Assembly: GCA_964453205.1 (NCBI GenBank)
Contig: CAYVRC010000042.1
Location: 1-36,750, forward strand
Direction: 5' to 3'
Origin: Crateriforma sp964453205
Lineage (GTDB): Bacteria > Planctomycetota > Planctomycetia > Pirellulales > Pirellulaceae
Length of the DNA stretch: 36,750 nt
Each line of letters starts with the position of its first letter. Within the stretch, counting starts at the first letter, position 1. The notes beneath the pieces were generated by a model, which saw nothing but the letters and a program-made list of their open reading frames with translations, made no database searches and was not told the DNA's origin. This document shows positions 8,427 to 16,664 of this stretch, piece after piece. The translations under genes and the position numbers were made by a program.

Positions 8427-9848
8427 TCAGAATTGTAACTGATATTTCTCGGTCATCGCCCGTTTGACGCTGGCGGTCAGAGTGTCGATCGCACTGAGGG
8501 CTTGGCGATAATTCTGATACGCGTTACCGCGCGCGATCGCGGCGGTCACGTTTTGGTAGTCGGACGTGCTGTTGGTGTCGTAGTAGTAACCGTCGCCGTA
8601 CGAATTTCGGCCGTAATAACCGCCTCCACTGAGACTCTGGTTCGCTTGGATCTTGCCGGCCGCGATGTTGCCTTGCCGAACGGTCAAAGCGTTGCCGCGG
8701 AGCAATTCGGCGACATTGGTTCCGTATTGCACGACCTCCGGATCGACGTCAAGCGTCCCCAGTTCGTCGATTTGGCGAGCCCGCTGGTCGTTCCATTTCG
8801 CCAACGCGCCGCTGGATTGCGACTTGTGGTTCCGCGTCCGTTCAATGATTTCGCCGATCTCGTCGAAGTAGTACTTCGATCGATAGCCCGTCTGTTGTTG
8901 CTTGGTTCTTTCGCGTCCGCTGTCACTCATGGCCGTGGCGGCGCGATTGGCTTGGCTTTGGAGGCTGAAGATCCCCAGCACGCCGGTCAACGTGCCTTCG
9001 GTGATCGGACCTTGTAAAGACAACGAAGTCGCGTCGGATTTGACCGACCAAGTCAGCACCTCGGGGGCCGCCGTTCCGTTGCGTTCCAGCACCTCGGCCA
9101 ACAGTTCCGCTGCGATGGGCTTGAGCCCCGCCGGCGATTTGCCGAACTGGAATCGCACGATGCACTCGTTCAGGCTCTTGCGGCCGACGATGATGCTGAC
9201 ACCTTCGACCGATGCCAAGGTCCCGGCGATGTTCTCCGGCGAATTCGCCTTCAAAGATTTCAGGTCTTCGAGTTTCTTTGCCAATGGCACCGGCGAAAAA
9301 ACGTCCTTCAGTTCGATGGCCAATAACACGGAAAGATAAGTTTCCGACTGATTCGCGTTTCTCTCCAAGAAATCGCTGTAGTTCACACTGACGCTGGGCT
9401 TTAACCATCCGGCCAACAGGCTGCGATCCGCCGGACGCAGGATTCCTAAGCGGTTTTCTTTGCCGGGGACAAAATAGGTCTGACCGGGCGACCAGACGAC
9501 GTCCTGGTCGGCAATTTGATCCACATAACCGCCGACCTGCTGGGCCAGGTTCTCGGGTTCCACCGATGACTTCAGGGTCGCGTATCCGGCTTCCCATCGC
9601 GGACGAAACTTCATGAAATCCAAGTCAGCGATGAACCAATACTCCTCGACGTTCTCGGCGACCTTGGTTTGAATCCCCGCGCCGTCCATCAGTTCATTTA
9701 GGGAACCGATGTTCACATAGCCGACCGCGTTGGCGACCGAAGGGGATTTTCGGAGAAGCAGATTAATCTTCTCGTCTTCGGCCGAGACATCCGGGGCGGC
9801 CAACAGCAATGCGGCCAGGAAGACAAAGATCGAACGAGAAGTGATCAT
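8427..9848 (-). CDS. Secreted protein of unknown function with Gly/Tyr/Asn-rich C-terminal segment
   Basis: I do not recognise this family. The protein is about 473 residues. It has a signal peptide (SIFVFLAALLLAAPDVSA; cleavage expected near residue 23) and then a globular region with repeated phrases about a residue-rich core (VGYVNIGSLNELMDGAGI, YWFIADLDFMKFRPRWEAGY). A helical, charged segment follows (about 340-410), then a low-complexity stretch rich in Gly, Tyr, Asn and Ser (about 415-440) and a final helical tail. There is no lipobox, membrane segment or catalytic motif. Three in-frame ATGs (9848, 9863, 9923) are possible; 9848 gives the most typical signal peptide, and none has a good ribosome-binding site. 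It lies 99 bases downstream of zwf on the same strand, so co-transcription is possible but functionally unexplained. Confidence 0.75.
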   Translation of the reverse strand: MITSRSIFVFLAALLLAAPDVSAEDEKINLLLRKSPSVANAVGYVNIGSLNELMDGAGIQTKVAENVEEYWFIADLDFMKFRPRWEAGYATLKSSVEPENLAQQVGGYVDQIADQDVVWSPGQTYFVPGKENRLGILRPADRSLLAGWLKPSVSVNYSDFLERNANQSETYLSVLLAIELKDVFSPVPLAKKLEDLKSLKANSPENIAGTLASVEGVSIIVGRKSLNECIVRFQFGKSPAGLKPIAAELLAEVLERNGTAAPEVLTWSVKSDATSLSLQGPITEGTLTGVLGIFSLQSQANRAATAMSDSGRERTKQQQTGYRSKYYFDEIGEIIERTRNHKSQSSGALAKWNDQRARQIDELGTLDVDPEVVQYGTNVAELLRGNALTVRQGNIAAGKIQANQSLSGGGYYGRNSYGDGYYYDTNSTSDYQNVTAAIARGNAYQNYRQALSAIDTLTASVKRAMTEKYQLQF

Positions 9849-9947
9849 GATGTGGGTAGCCATCAGAGAAGGAACGGTTTGGGAAAAGGGCATTAGATTA
9901 AGTCCTCGGGGAACGGAATGCAAAACTGGGTGCGCTGTTGACCGAAG

Positions 9948-11399
9948 TTAACCGAGCACGGGACAGACATCGAACCACTCACGTTTCTGGTCGTGCATCC
10001 ACTCTGTGCATTCGGTCGGACCCCAGAACCCCGGCTCGTACGTGTACAGCGGCGGCGCGGCGGGACTGCGCCAGGCTTCGATGATCGGATCGATGATTCC
10101 CCATGCCAGTTCGACTTCGTCGCTCCGAGCGAACAGGCTGGCATCGCCTTGCACCGCGTCCAGCAGCAATCGCTGGTAAGCATCCGGCATGGGCCCTTGG
10201 TTGGAATCCTGAAATCGATAATCCAGGGTGCTCGTCCGCGTTTTCATGCCCGCGTCGGAGACCTTGGTTTCGAAGTGCAACTGGATGCCTTCGGCCGGTT
10301 GGACTTGGATCACCAAACGATTGCCCAGCGGCGCCCGTTTCTTGTCGCCGAAAAGGAGATGAGGGACTTCGCGAAACTGGATCACGATCTGGGTCGTCCG
10401 ACAGGACAACGCTTTTCCGCTGCGAAGGTAGAACGGGACATTTTTCCAACGCCAGTTGTCGCAGTACAGTTTCAGCGCGGCAAAGGTTTCCGTCTTGCTG
10501 CCCGCCGGCACGCCCTCCTCGGCCAGGTAGCCGTCGTACTGTCCGCGGACGGTATGGTTGGCGAAATCACCGCCGGTCATTTGGCGAATGCTGTGCAGCA
10601 CCTTGACCTTTTCGTCGCGAACCATCGCCGCGTCGTATTTCGCGGGCGGTTCCATCGCCGTGATCATCAGCAGTTGCAGGATGTGATTCTGGAACATGTC
10701 TCGCAATATTCCCGACCCGTCGTAGTAACCGGCGCGGCGACCGATGACGACTTCCTCGGCGACCGTGATTTGCACGTGGTCGACAAAATTGTGATTCCAA
10801 AGCGGTTCAAAGATCGTGTTGCCGAACCGCATCGCGAAAATGTTCTGGACGGTTTCTTTACCCAGGTAATGATCGATCCGGTAAATCTGGTCTTCGCGAA
10901 ACGCGCCGTGGATCGCATGGTTCAGCGCGTGTGCGGTCGTCAAATCGGTCCCGAAGGGTTTTTCGATGATGACGCGTCGAAAGCCGTGCGTGTCGTCGGC
11001 CAGGCCGGCTTTGCCGAGTTGGTGAATCGCCTCCTGGTACAATTGCGGCATCGTGGAAAGGTAATACAGACGCCCGTCGGCGGGGGAATCCTCGATCTGG
11101 TCCAAAAATTCGGCCAGGGCCGAGAAGTCCTCGGGGGCCTTGATGTCGCCGGCCTGATAAAAGACTTGCTGGCTGAACGCGTCCCAAGTTTCAGCGTCGA
11201 ACAGCTTGGGTGAGAACTTCTCGGTCGTCTCCCGCAGCGCGATCCGCCACTGTTCGTGAGCAAACTTGCTCCGCGAGACGCCGACGATGCGGGTATTCAC
11301 GGGCAAGCGTTTTTTGGCGAACAGGCTGTACAGCGCCGGGATCAATTTTCGACTGGTCAGGTCGCCGGAGGCACCAAAGATGACAATCGTGTCGGCCAT
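9948..11399 (-). CDS. zwf: Glucose-6-phosphate 1-dehydrogenase
   Basis: A 483-residue enzyme catalysing NADP(+)-dependent oxidation of glucose 6-phosphate to 6-phosphogluconolactone, the first step of the oxidative pentose phosphate pathway. Diagnostic features are the N-terminal nucleotide-binding GASGDLTSRK (residues 9-18), EKPFG (146-150), the substrate-binding signature RIDHYLGKE (174-182) and DMFQNHILQ with His239 in the position of the general base. The length is standard and the frame intact. The start ATG at 11399 places the beta strand MADTIVIFGASG right at the N-terminus, as in known enzymes; GGAG lies about 12 bases upstream. The usual companions (6-phosphogluconolactonase, 6-phosphogluconate dehydrogenase, edd) are not in the window. 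Confidence 0.97.
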   Translation of the reverse strand: MADTIVIFGASGDLTSRKLIPALYSLFAKKRLPVNTRIVGVSRSKFAHEQWRIALRETTEKFSPKLFDAETWDAFSQQVFYQAGDIKAPEDFSALAEFLDQIEDSPADGRLYYLSTMPQLYQEAIHQLGKAGLADDTHGFRRVIIEKPFGTDLTTAHALNHAIHGAFREDQIYRIDHYLGKETVQNIFAMRFGNTIFEPLWNHNFVDHVQITVAEEVVIGRRAGYYDGSGILRDMFQNHILQLLMITAMEPPAKYDAAMVRDEKVKVLHSIRQMTGGDFANHTVRGQYDGYLAEEGVPAGSKTETFAALKLYCDNWRWKNVPFYLRSGKALSCRTTQIVIQFREVPHLLFGDKKRAPLGNRLVIQVQPAEGIQLHFETKVSDAGMKTRTSTLDYRFQDSNQGPMPDAYQRLLLDAVQGDASLFARSDEVELAWGIIDPIIEAWRSPAAPPLYTYEPGFWGPTECTEWMHDQKREWFDVCPVLG

Positions 11400-11640
11400 A
11401 ATCGCGTGAAGCTCCGTAAGGTTCAGGGGGTGACGGACGTTAGCCGTCGTGCGAAAGTATCAGTTCAGCAAATCTTGTTTCGATGCGATCCGTCACGGTC
11501 GACGCCGAAACCACCGCCCTGCTTCAACGTTTGGCATTTTTTCTAAGCTCGGGATCGCACGGATCTCCGCCGGCAAACAGGGGCCCGCCCGCAAAAAGAC
11601 AGGTCCGGCCGGCAAGAATAGGCGACCGAGTCGAATTACG

Positions 11641-11645
11641 GGAGG
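11641..11645 (+). promoter_or_regulatory. Ribosome-binding site of yidD
   Basis: A consensus GGAGG ends eight bases before the ATG at 11654. It decides the start of yidD, because the reading frame stays open for 57 codons further upstream with no family similarity. Confidence 0.85.
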
Positions 11646-11653
11646 TCCGGTTC

Positions 11654-11863
11654 ATGATCAAGCGATTCGCCATCGCCATGGTCCGCTTTTATCAGACGAC
11701 GATCAGCCCGCTGACGGGGGCAAGCTGTCGGTTCACGCCGACTTGCAGCGAGTACACGGTGCAAGCGATCGACCGCTACGGCTTGGCACGCGGAGCCTGG
11801 AAAGGCCTCAAACGGATTTGTCGCTGCCATCCGTTTTCCTCGGGCGGTTACGACCCGCCCTGA
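11654..11863 (+). CDS. yidD: Membrane protein insertion efficiency factor YidD
   Basis: A small protein of 69 residues, the usual size of the family. YidD is a membrane-associated accessory factor thought to aid Sec/YidC-dependent membrane protein insertion. It shows the family signature: basic N-terminus with an amphipathic helix (MIKRFAIAMVRFYQTTISPL), then the invariant cysteine pattern CRFTPTCSEY, the GAWKGLKRICRCHPF block and the terminal GGYDPP. The start is fixed by the strong GGAGG site. In most bacteria yidD lies between rnpA and yidC (rpmH-rnpA-yidD-yidC); here it stands alone between zwf (divergent) and an oxidoreductase. About 254 bases separate it from zwf and 166 from the next gene. 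Confidence 0.96.
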   Translation: MIKRFAIAMVRFYQTTISPLTGASCRFTPTCSEYTVQAIDRYGLARGAWKGLKRICRCHPFSSGGYDPP

Positions 11864-11930
11864 TCGTGCGGCTCGGCCAGAGGGGGCGGACGGCCCGGCG
11901 TTCTTTGGGGCGGGTGAATTTGCGGGATGT

Positions 11931-11961
11931 CCGTGCGCACGGTCCCGTTTTGGTGCATAAT
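11931..11961 (+). promoter_or_regulatory. Perfect 12-base palindrome followed by a possible -10 element
   Basis: CCGTGCGCACGG at 11931-11942 is a perfect inverted repeat. CATAAT (11956-11961) follows 13 bases later and resembles a -10 hexamer about 68 bases before the oxidoreductase ATG at 12030. If that hexamer is real, the palindrome would cover part of the spacer and -35 region, a typical repressor position. No regulator is known and a GC-rich palindrome of this size can arise by chance. Confidence 0.25.
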
Positions 11962-12029
11962 ACGCCCGTGAGACTTGCTTCAGTCGACCGAAGCCCCTTC
12001 CCGCCTTTTTTTCATTATCGAGAGTCCCC

Positions 12030-13565
12030 ATGACCCGCCTGAATCGTCGCCAATTCACCGCTTCCGCCGTCGCGACCGCCGGTACGTTGATGGTCCATTC
12101 GTCCACACCGGCACAAGAAAGCAACGGCCCGTTGGGCGTCGCCGTCTGCGGCGTCAACGGGCGTGGCGGTTCCCACCTGTCGTGCTTCGTGAAAGATCCG
12201 CGATCGACCGTCAACGTCATCGTGGATATCGATGAAGCGGTCGGCCAAAAAGTCGCCAGCAACGTCGAGCGTCAGCAAGGCAAGCGACCGGTCGTCATCG
12301 CCGACATCCGTGACGCTCTGGATCGCGACGACATCAACGTGCTGAGCTGTGCGACGCCGAACCATTGGCACGCCTTGATCGGCGTCCTGGCCATGCAAGC
12401 CGGAAAGGACGTCTACGTCGAAAAGCCGATCAGCCACAACGTGCAGGAGGGCCGCGCGTTGGTCGAAGCCGCCAAGAAGTACGGCCGCATGTTCCAAACC
12501 GGAACGCAGTGCCGCAGCAGCACCGCTTGCCAGGACGCCGTCGCGTTCATCAAGGCCGGCGGCATCGGCGAAGTCAAGTTCGCCCGTGGGTTGTGTTACA
12601 AGCGACGCAAATCGATCGGGGCTCTGGGGGACTACGAAGTCCCGCCGACCGTCGATTTCGAACTTTGGAGCGGACCCGCCAAAATCACCGACCCGAAAGT
12701 CACCCGTCAGAGATTCCATTACGACTGGCACTGGCAACGCCTTTACGGCAACGGTGATTTGGGCAACCAAGGCCCCCACCAAACCGACATCGCACGTTGG
12801 GGCCTGGGCGTCGACGTTCAACCCGAATCGATCATCACCTACGGCGGGCGCTTGGGTTATCAAGCCGAACGAAAGGATCCGAACTACGTCGATGCCGGCG
12901 ACACGGGCAATACCGAAGTTTCGATTTACGATTACGGCGACAAGTCGATCGTTTTCGAAACCCGTGGTTTGTCGGTCGATGAATCGGCGGACGAAGAAAT
13001 CAACAAACTGTTCGGTTACAGCAAGGGCAACAAGATCGGCGTGATCTTTTATGGCACCGACGGCTACGTCGTGCAGGCGGGCTACGGGACATGCAAGGTC
13101 TACGACAAGAACATGAATCTGACGAAGACCTTCAACCACGAATCGAAGTACGGCAAGGACTTTAACCTGAACGACGATCACTTCATGAATTTCTTGGATG
13201 CCGTACAGACCCGTGACGGATCGGAATTGAACGCCAACGCGATGACCGGTCACCTGTCAGCCTCGGTCAGTCACCTGGGGAACATTTCGTACTACTTGGG
13301 CGAAGACAACAAGGTTTCGCCCGACGAATTGAAGCAAGCCGTGTCGAAGATCAAGAGCGGTGACGACAATCTCGCGACCTTGGAACGAACGCTGAAACAC
13401 TTGACCGACAACGGAGTCGACTTGGCGAAATATCCGGTCTCCTTGGGGCCGAAGCTGACCTTTGACCCCGACAGCGAGAAGTTCGTCGGAAACACCGACG
13501 CCGATCAGTTGCTGACGCGGGAGTATCGCGACGGCTTCGCCGTGCCCGCACCGGCCGACGTGTAA
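12030..13565 (+). CDS. Tat-exported Gfo/Idh/MocA-family oxidoreductase
   Basis: A 511-residue NAD(P)-dependent oxidoreductase. The N-terminus NRRQFTASAVATAGTL is a twin-arginine signal (two Arg, Phe in the +2 region, moderately hydrophobic core, cleavage around residue 28-30), so export in folded form with bound cofactor is likely. The Rossmann fold shows VCGVNGRGGSH, then CATPNHWHA and the family hallmark EKPISHN (residues 131-137). The C-terminal alpha/beta domain contains the HYDWHWQRLYGNGDLGNQGPH block typical of the planctomycete secreted subgroup. Such proteins oxidise or rearrange sugar derivatives; the substrate cannot be read from the sequence. It is probably monocistronic: yidD ends 166 bases upstream and a convergent gene follows after 31 bases. 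Confidence 0.93.
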   Translation: MTRLNRRQFTASAVATAGTLMVHSSTPAQESNGPLGVAVCGVNGRGGSHLSCFVKDPRSTVNVIVDIDEAVGQKVASNVERQQGKRPVVIADIRDALDRDDINVLSCATPNHWHALIGVLAMQAGKDVYVEKPISHNVQEGRALVEAAKKYGRMFQTGTQCRSSTACQDAVAFIKAGGIGEVKFARGLCYKRRKSIGALGDYEVPPTVDFELWSGPAKITDPKVTRQRFHYDWHWQRLYGNGDLGNQGPHQTDIARWGLGVDVQPESIITYGGRLGYQAERKDPNYVDAGDTGNTEVSIYDYGDKSIVFETRGLSVDESADEEINKLFGYSKGNKIGVIFYGTDGYVVQAGYGTCKVYDKNMNLTKTFNHESKYGKDFNLNDDHFMNFLDAVQTRDGSELNANAMTGHLSASVSHLGNISYYLGEDNKVSPDELKQAVSKIKSGDDNLATLERTLKHLTDNGVDLAKYPVSLGPKLTFDPDSEKFVGNTDADQLLTREYRDGFAVPAPADV

Positions 13566-13596
13566 CGGTCACGCGGCGAACGGGCCAGGATCCGGG

Positions 13597-14133
13597 TTAC
13601 AAGATTTTTTGGATCGCGCCGCCGATGCTGTTGAACAAGTTTTTCACGACGTCACTCATCGGCTCGGCGGTTCCCAATCTGTCACCCAGTCCCGGCATCG
13701 ACATCGCCGTGACCAGAAAAATCACGAACCCGGCGAACGCGAGCGTCGAGGTGTGCGCCGAATCGGTGCCACGAGAATCGTGTCCGCCGGCCCACCAGCC
13801 GGTTTTGATCGGATCGATCTTCGTCAGATCACGCAACCGACGCAGACCGACTTGGACGTGCCCGTCGGGTGCGTGAAAGAACCATTGCGCGTGGACTTCG
13901 AATCGCGTGGCGTCGTAGTCGAGCACCCAAGGCTTGCCGACTTTCAAATGTTTCGCCCCCGACGGCGGCACCAACACGGTGAATCCGTCGATCGACGTTT
14001 CTTGGACGGTCACCGCTTGCCGGCGTCGACCGATGCGGATCATCGCTCCGGCGCGGTCGGCTTGAACAGGGCAGCGAAAGAATTCCGAGCAGGATTCGTT
14101 GTTGGCGTCGGCGGTAGAGGGGGGGCTGGTCAT
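13597..14133 (-). CDS. PilZ-like domain protein with C-terminal membrane anchor
   Basis: A 178-residue protein. The N-terminal two thirds looks like a PilZ-type beta barrel: an Arg-rich patch RIGRRR (33-38), ETSIDGF (45-51) approximating the D/NxSxxG c-di-GMP motif with Glu in place of Asp/Asn, and a closing strand VQVGLRRLRDL (about 94-104). A single hydrophobic helix (about 129-147, LAFAGFVIFLVTAM) and a short C-terminal tail follow. The layout predicts a cytoplasmic sensor domain tethered to the membrane. Whether it binds c-di-GMP is uncertain because the Arg spacing and the acidic position deviate from canonical PilZ. It is convergent with the oxidoreductase gene; the region upstream (14134-14426) is non-coding. 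No Shine-Dalgarno sequence is seen. Confidence 0.62.
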   Translation of the reverse strand: MTSPPSTADANNESCSEFFRCPVQADRAGAMIRIGRRRQAVTVQETSIDGFTVLVPPSGAKHLKVGKPWVLDYDATRFEVHAQWFFHAPDGHVQVGLRRLRDLTKIDPIKTGWWAGGHDSRGTDSAHTSTLAFAGFVIFLVTAMSMPGLGDRLGTAEPMSDVVKNLFNSIGGAIQKIL

Positions 14134-14426
14134 GGTTCACGCTTTGGATTCACGTTGTTAACGATGCCGATCCGCAGGAAACGTGAGCCCGAACTGCATC
14201 GGCAACTCCGATTCCCCGCCAGCACCTGCAAGCACCCCGCCGCGATTAAAACGTACAACACTCCGACGGACGTGCCGGGAGACTTGACCGATTCTGCACC
14301 GATTCCGGTCGTCACCGCCGCGCCGCCGACGGACTTTGACGCTGGTCCGAATTAGACGGACCGGCCGACGCGACGGCGCGGGGGGGACAAGATCGACGGA
14401 ACCCGCGCCGAATACCGCTGAAATCC
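14134..14426. other. Intergenic region of 293 bases
   Basis: I see no gene here. It holds the promoter region of the PilZ-like gene on its left and a strong GC hairpin near the end of the chemoreceptor gene on its right. Short open frames on both strands lack family similarity and plausible start sites. Confidence 0.5.
14374..14410 (-). terminator. GC-rich hairpin after the chemoreceptor gene
   Basis: CGGCGCGGG (14374-14382) pairs perfectly with CCCGCGCCG (14402-14410), giving a nine-base stem and a 19-base loop. It begins 17 bases after the chemoreceptor stop on the minus strand. No T-run follows, so it may be a weak or factor-assisted terminator, or simply an mRNA 3' end stabiliser. Confidence 0.4.
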
Positions 14427-16415
14427 TCAGACTTCGAACTGCTCGACCAGTTTCTGAAGCTGGTCGGCCAGCTTGGTCAACTCCGCTCCCGCGTCGCGAG
14501 TTTCGGTAGCCCCGTTGGCGGTCACTTGCGCTGCCTGATCGACCTTGGCGATGCTGGCGGTCAAGCTGGAGCTTGAGTTGGCCGAACGGCTGACGCCTTC
14601 GGAAACCAGGTCGGTCGCGTGCGACGTTTCGGCCATGTTGCGGGCGATTTCCTGCGTCGTGATGTTCTGTTCCTCGACGGCCGAAGCGATCGTCGCGGAA
14701 ACTTCACTGACGGTGCCGATGACCCCGGTGATCTTGCTGATCGAATCGACGGCGTCGTCCGTGTTGCCTTGGATCTCCGAGATGCGTTTGCGAATGTCAT
14801 CGGTCGCATCCGCGGTCAACTTCGCCAGTTGCTTGACCTCCGTCGCGACGACGGCAAAACCCTTGCCCGCGTCACCGGCGCGAGCCGCTTCGATGGTCGC
14901 GTTGAGCGCCAGCAAATTGGTTTGCTCGGCGATTCCTTCGATCATCTCGATGACCTTGCCGATTTCGCGTGCCGACTGTCCGAGCACGCTGATCGTGTTG
15001 GTGCTGCTCTCGGCCAACACCGCGGCGCTGCCGGCAACCGACGACGCGTTTTCGGCGTTCATCGCGATTTCCTTGATGCTCGCCGTCATCTGTTCGATGG
15101 CCGCGGAAACCGAGCGGAAATTTGCCGACATTTGTTCCGTGGAACTGGCGATGGTTCCCATCTCGGAGTTCATGTCCGAGGCGGCCGTTGCCGCCACGTT
15201 CGATTGCGACGTCGTGGTGCCGGCTCCCTTGCTCAGCTCGCTGGAGGTTACCGAGAGTTGATTCGATGCCGAGGCAAGACGCAGGGAGTTTTGAGCAAAC
15301 TCGCCGATCGTGTGCTGCAGATCGTCAAGAAAGCCGTTGAGTTTCACGGCCATCACGCCCAGTTCGTCTTCTCCCAAGTGCGGCAGGCGAACTTTCAGGT
15401 TGCGATTCTCAGTGATCTTGCACAACATTTCGGTCATCGCGCGAATCGGTTTCAGAATCATTTGAGACAGAAAAGTGGCGATCACGATAGCGACCAGGAT
15501 TGAGGTCAGGCTGATACCGCCGATCATGGTGAGTGCTTGTTGATTGGACGCTTGCAGCTCGGGACCGAGTTCGTCTTGGTCGCGTTTGACGGACAATTTG
15601 ACGTCGTCGGCTAGCGCGGCGACCTCGGGGCCGATCTTATCCAAGGAATCGGTGATCAACAGATTTCTTTCTTGGATCACCTTTGCCAGTTGATCAAAGG
15701 CCTCGGCATAATCCGTTTTCAGCGAAGCGATGTTCTGGAGTGATTGCTTTTCAGCCGGATCCGTGATTTCACTGCGGAGCGATCGCATGTCCTCATCGAA
15801 CGCCGCCAGCTCCCGTACCACGCGTTCCCGATCCGCCGCCGAGTTCAAATCCAGAAACTTGGCCGCGTAAAGATAGACCGAAGACATGTGTCCTATAGCG
15901 GAACCGGCAAGTTCGACCGCTTCGGTGTGATCATCGTCGCTGGCGCTGGCGATCAGTGATGCGAACTGCTGTTCCATTTGCTGACTGGCAGTGTTCAAAC
16001 GCACTTGCACCAACTGGTTTCGGTTCTCCTGATGCACGACGACTTTCTGAAACGAATCTTTGTACTGCCGGATCAGCGCGTCGATCCGTGCGACCATGGC
16101 GGATCGCTCGGGATTCTGAATTTCCTGTTTGGCCGTTTTCAACAACTCGTCCATCTTGGCCACGTAGTCGTCGTACTGTTCGACCTTTTTCGGATCCGCG
16201 GTGATGATGAAGTCTTTGACGCTCATCCGCACCATCAACATGTTTGCTTGCAGTTGCCCGCAAAGATTCGCGTCACGAGCGAGTTCACGGTACGAACGGA
16301 ATCCGTCGGTCGAAGCGGTCAGGCCCCACCAACCGGAAACCGCGACAACCGCCAGCAAGACGGTGACACTGCCGAAACCACTCCAGATCTTTGTTCTCAG
16401 TCCTAGTTTTCTCAT
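14427..16415 (-). CDS. Methyl-accepting chemotaxis protein
   Basis: A transmembrane chemoreceptor of about 662 residues. An N-terminal membrane helix (about 11-33) precedes a largely helical periplasmic sensor domain (about 35-300), which contains an ANMLMVRMSVKDF segment typical of helical-bundle receptors. A second membrane helix (SLTSILVAIVIATFL) and a HAMP linker (LKPIRAMTEMLCKI) follow, then a long signalling coiled coil. The kinase-control tip reads IAEQTNLLALNATIEAARAG, and neighbouring helices carry Glu/Gln pairs suited to methylation. No CheR/CheB-docking pentapeptide is present; the end is LVEQFEV. The start at 16415 (MRKLGLRTKIW) is typical of the family; ATG 16535 would add 40 atypical residues. 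It is the last gene of a minus-strand series but is 249 bases from the phosphatase gene, so it probably has its own promoter. Confidence 0.95.
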   Translation of the reverse strand: MRKLGLRTKIWSGFGSVTVLLAVVAVSGWWGLTASTDGFRSYRELARDANLCGQLQANMLMVRMSVKDFIITADPKKVEQYDDYVAKMDELLKTAKQEIQNPERSAMVARIDALIRQYKDSFQKVVVHQENRNQLVQVRLNTASQQMEQQFASLIASASDDDHTEAVELAGSAIGHMSSVYLYAAKFLDLNSAADRERVVRELAAFDEDMRSLRSEITDPAEKQSLQNIASLKTDYAEAFDQLAKVIQERNLLITDSLDKIGPEVAALADDVKLSVKRDQDELGPELQASNQQALTMIGGISLTSILVAIVIATFLSQMILKPIRAMTEMLCKITENRNLKVRLPHLGEDELGVMAVKLNGFLDDLQHTIGEFAQNSLRLASASNQLSVTSSELSKGAGTTTSQSNVAATAASDMNSEMGTIASSTEQMSANFRSVSAAIEQMTASIKEIAMNAENASSVAGSAAVLAESSTNTISVLGQSAREIGKVIEMIEGIAEQTNLLALNATIEAARAGDAGKGFAVVATEVKQLAKLTADATDDIRKRISEIQGNTDDAVDSISKITGVIGTVSEVSATIASAVEEQNITTQEIARNMAETSHATDLVSEGVSRSANSSSSLTASIAKVDQAAQVTANGATETRDAGAELTKLADQLQKLVEQFEV

Positions 16416-16664
16416 CGGTTGCCTCAATGTGCTTGGCTTGAAAGAAGGGCGAAGCATCCACAGATCATTCGCAGAACGCTCTTCAAACCCCAGAGCATTC
16501 AAATCGTTGAACCCTAGGTTGTTTTTTCGAGGCATTGATTTTGAGGACAGGAATCGGGACGATTTGTGGCAGTCAAATTTGCAAAAAATTAGCGCAAACT
16601 GAATCGGACGACCCGACGATACACATGCGCAGCCGACCTAGCTGTTATTGGTCGCAAAATCGGA
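16416..16664 (-). promoter_or_regulatory. Leader/promoter region of the chemoreceptor gene
   Basis: This non-coding interval of 249 bases includes the most AT-rich patch of the area (about 16573-16590), which stands out in this GC-rich neighbourhood. A promoter for the chemoreceptor gene is likely here. I cannot assign -35/-10 hexamers with confidence. The chemoreceptor frame stays open to 16535, so part of this interval could be 5' coding if the longer start is used. Confidence 0.35.

Noticed and set aside
12015..13253. 412-codon minus-strand frame opposite the Tat oxidoreductase gene
   Set aside because: Shadow frame: Val/Asp/Gln-rich, no motif, and it fully overlaps a clear Gfo/Idh/MocA gene. 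Similar shadows at 9993-11213 (opposite zwf), 6266-7579 (opposite the beta-galactosidase) and 22742-23857 (opposite rny) were dropped for the same reason.
16416..16535. 40-residue N-terminal extension of the chemoreceptor
   Set aside because: An ATG exists at 16535, but the extension lacks hydrophobic or receptor-like features, and MRKLGLRTKIW at 16415 is a typical receptor start.
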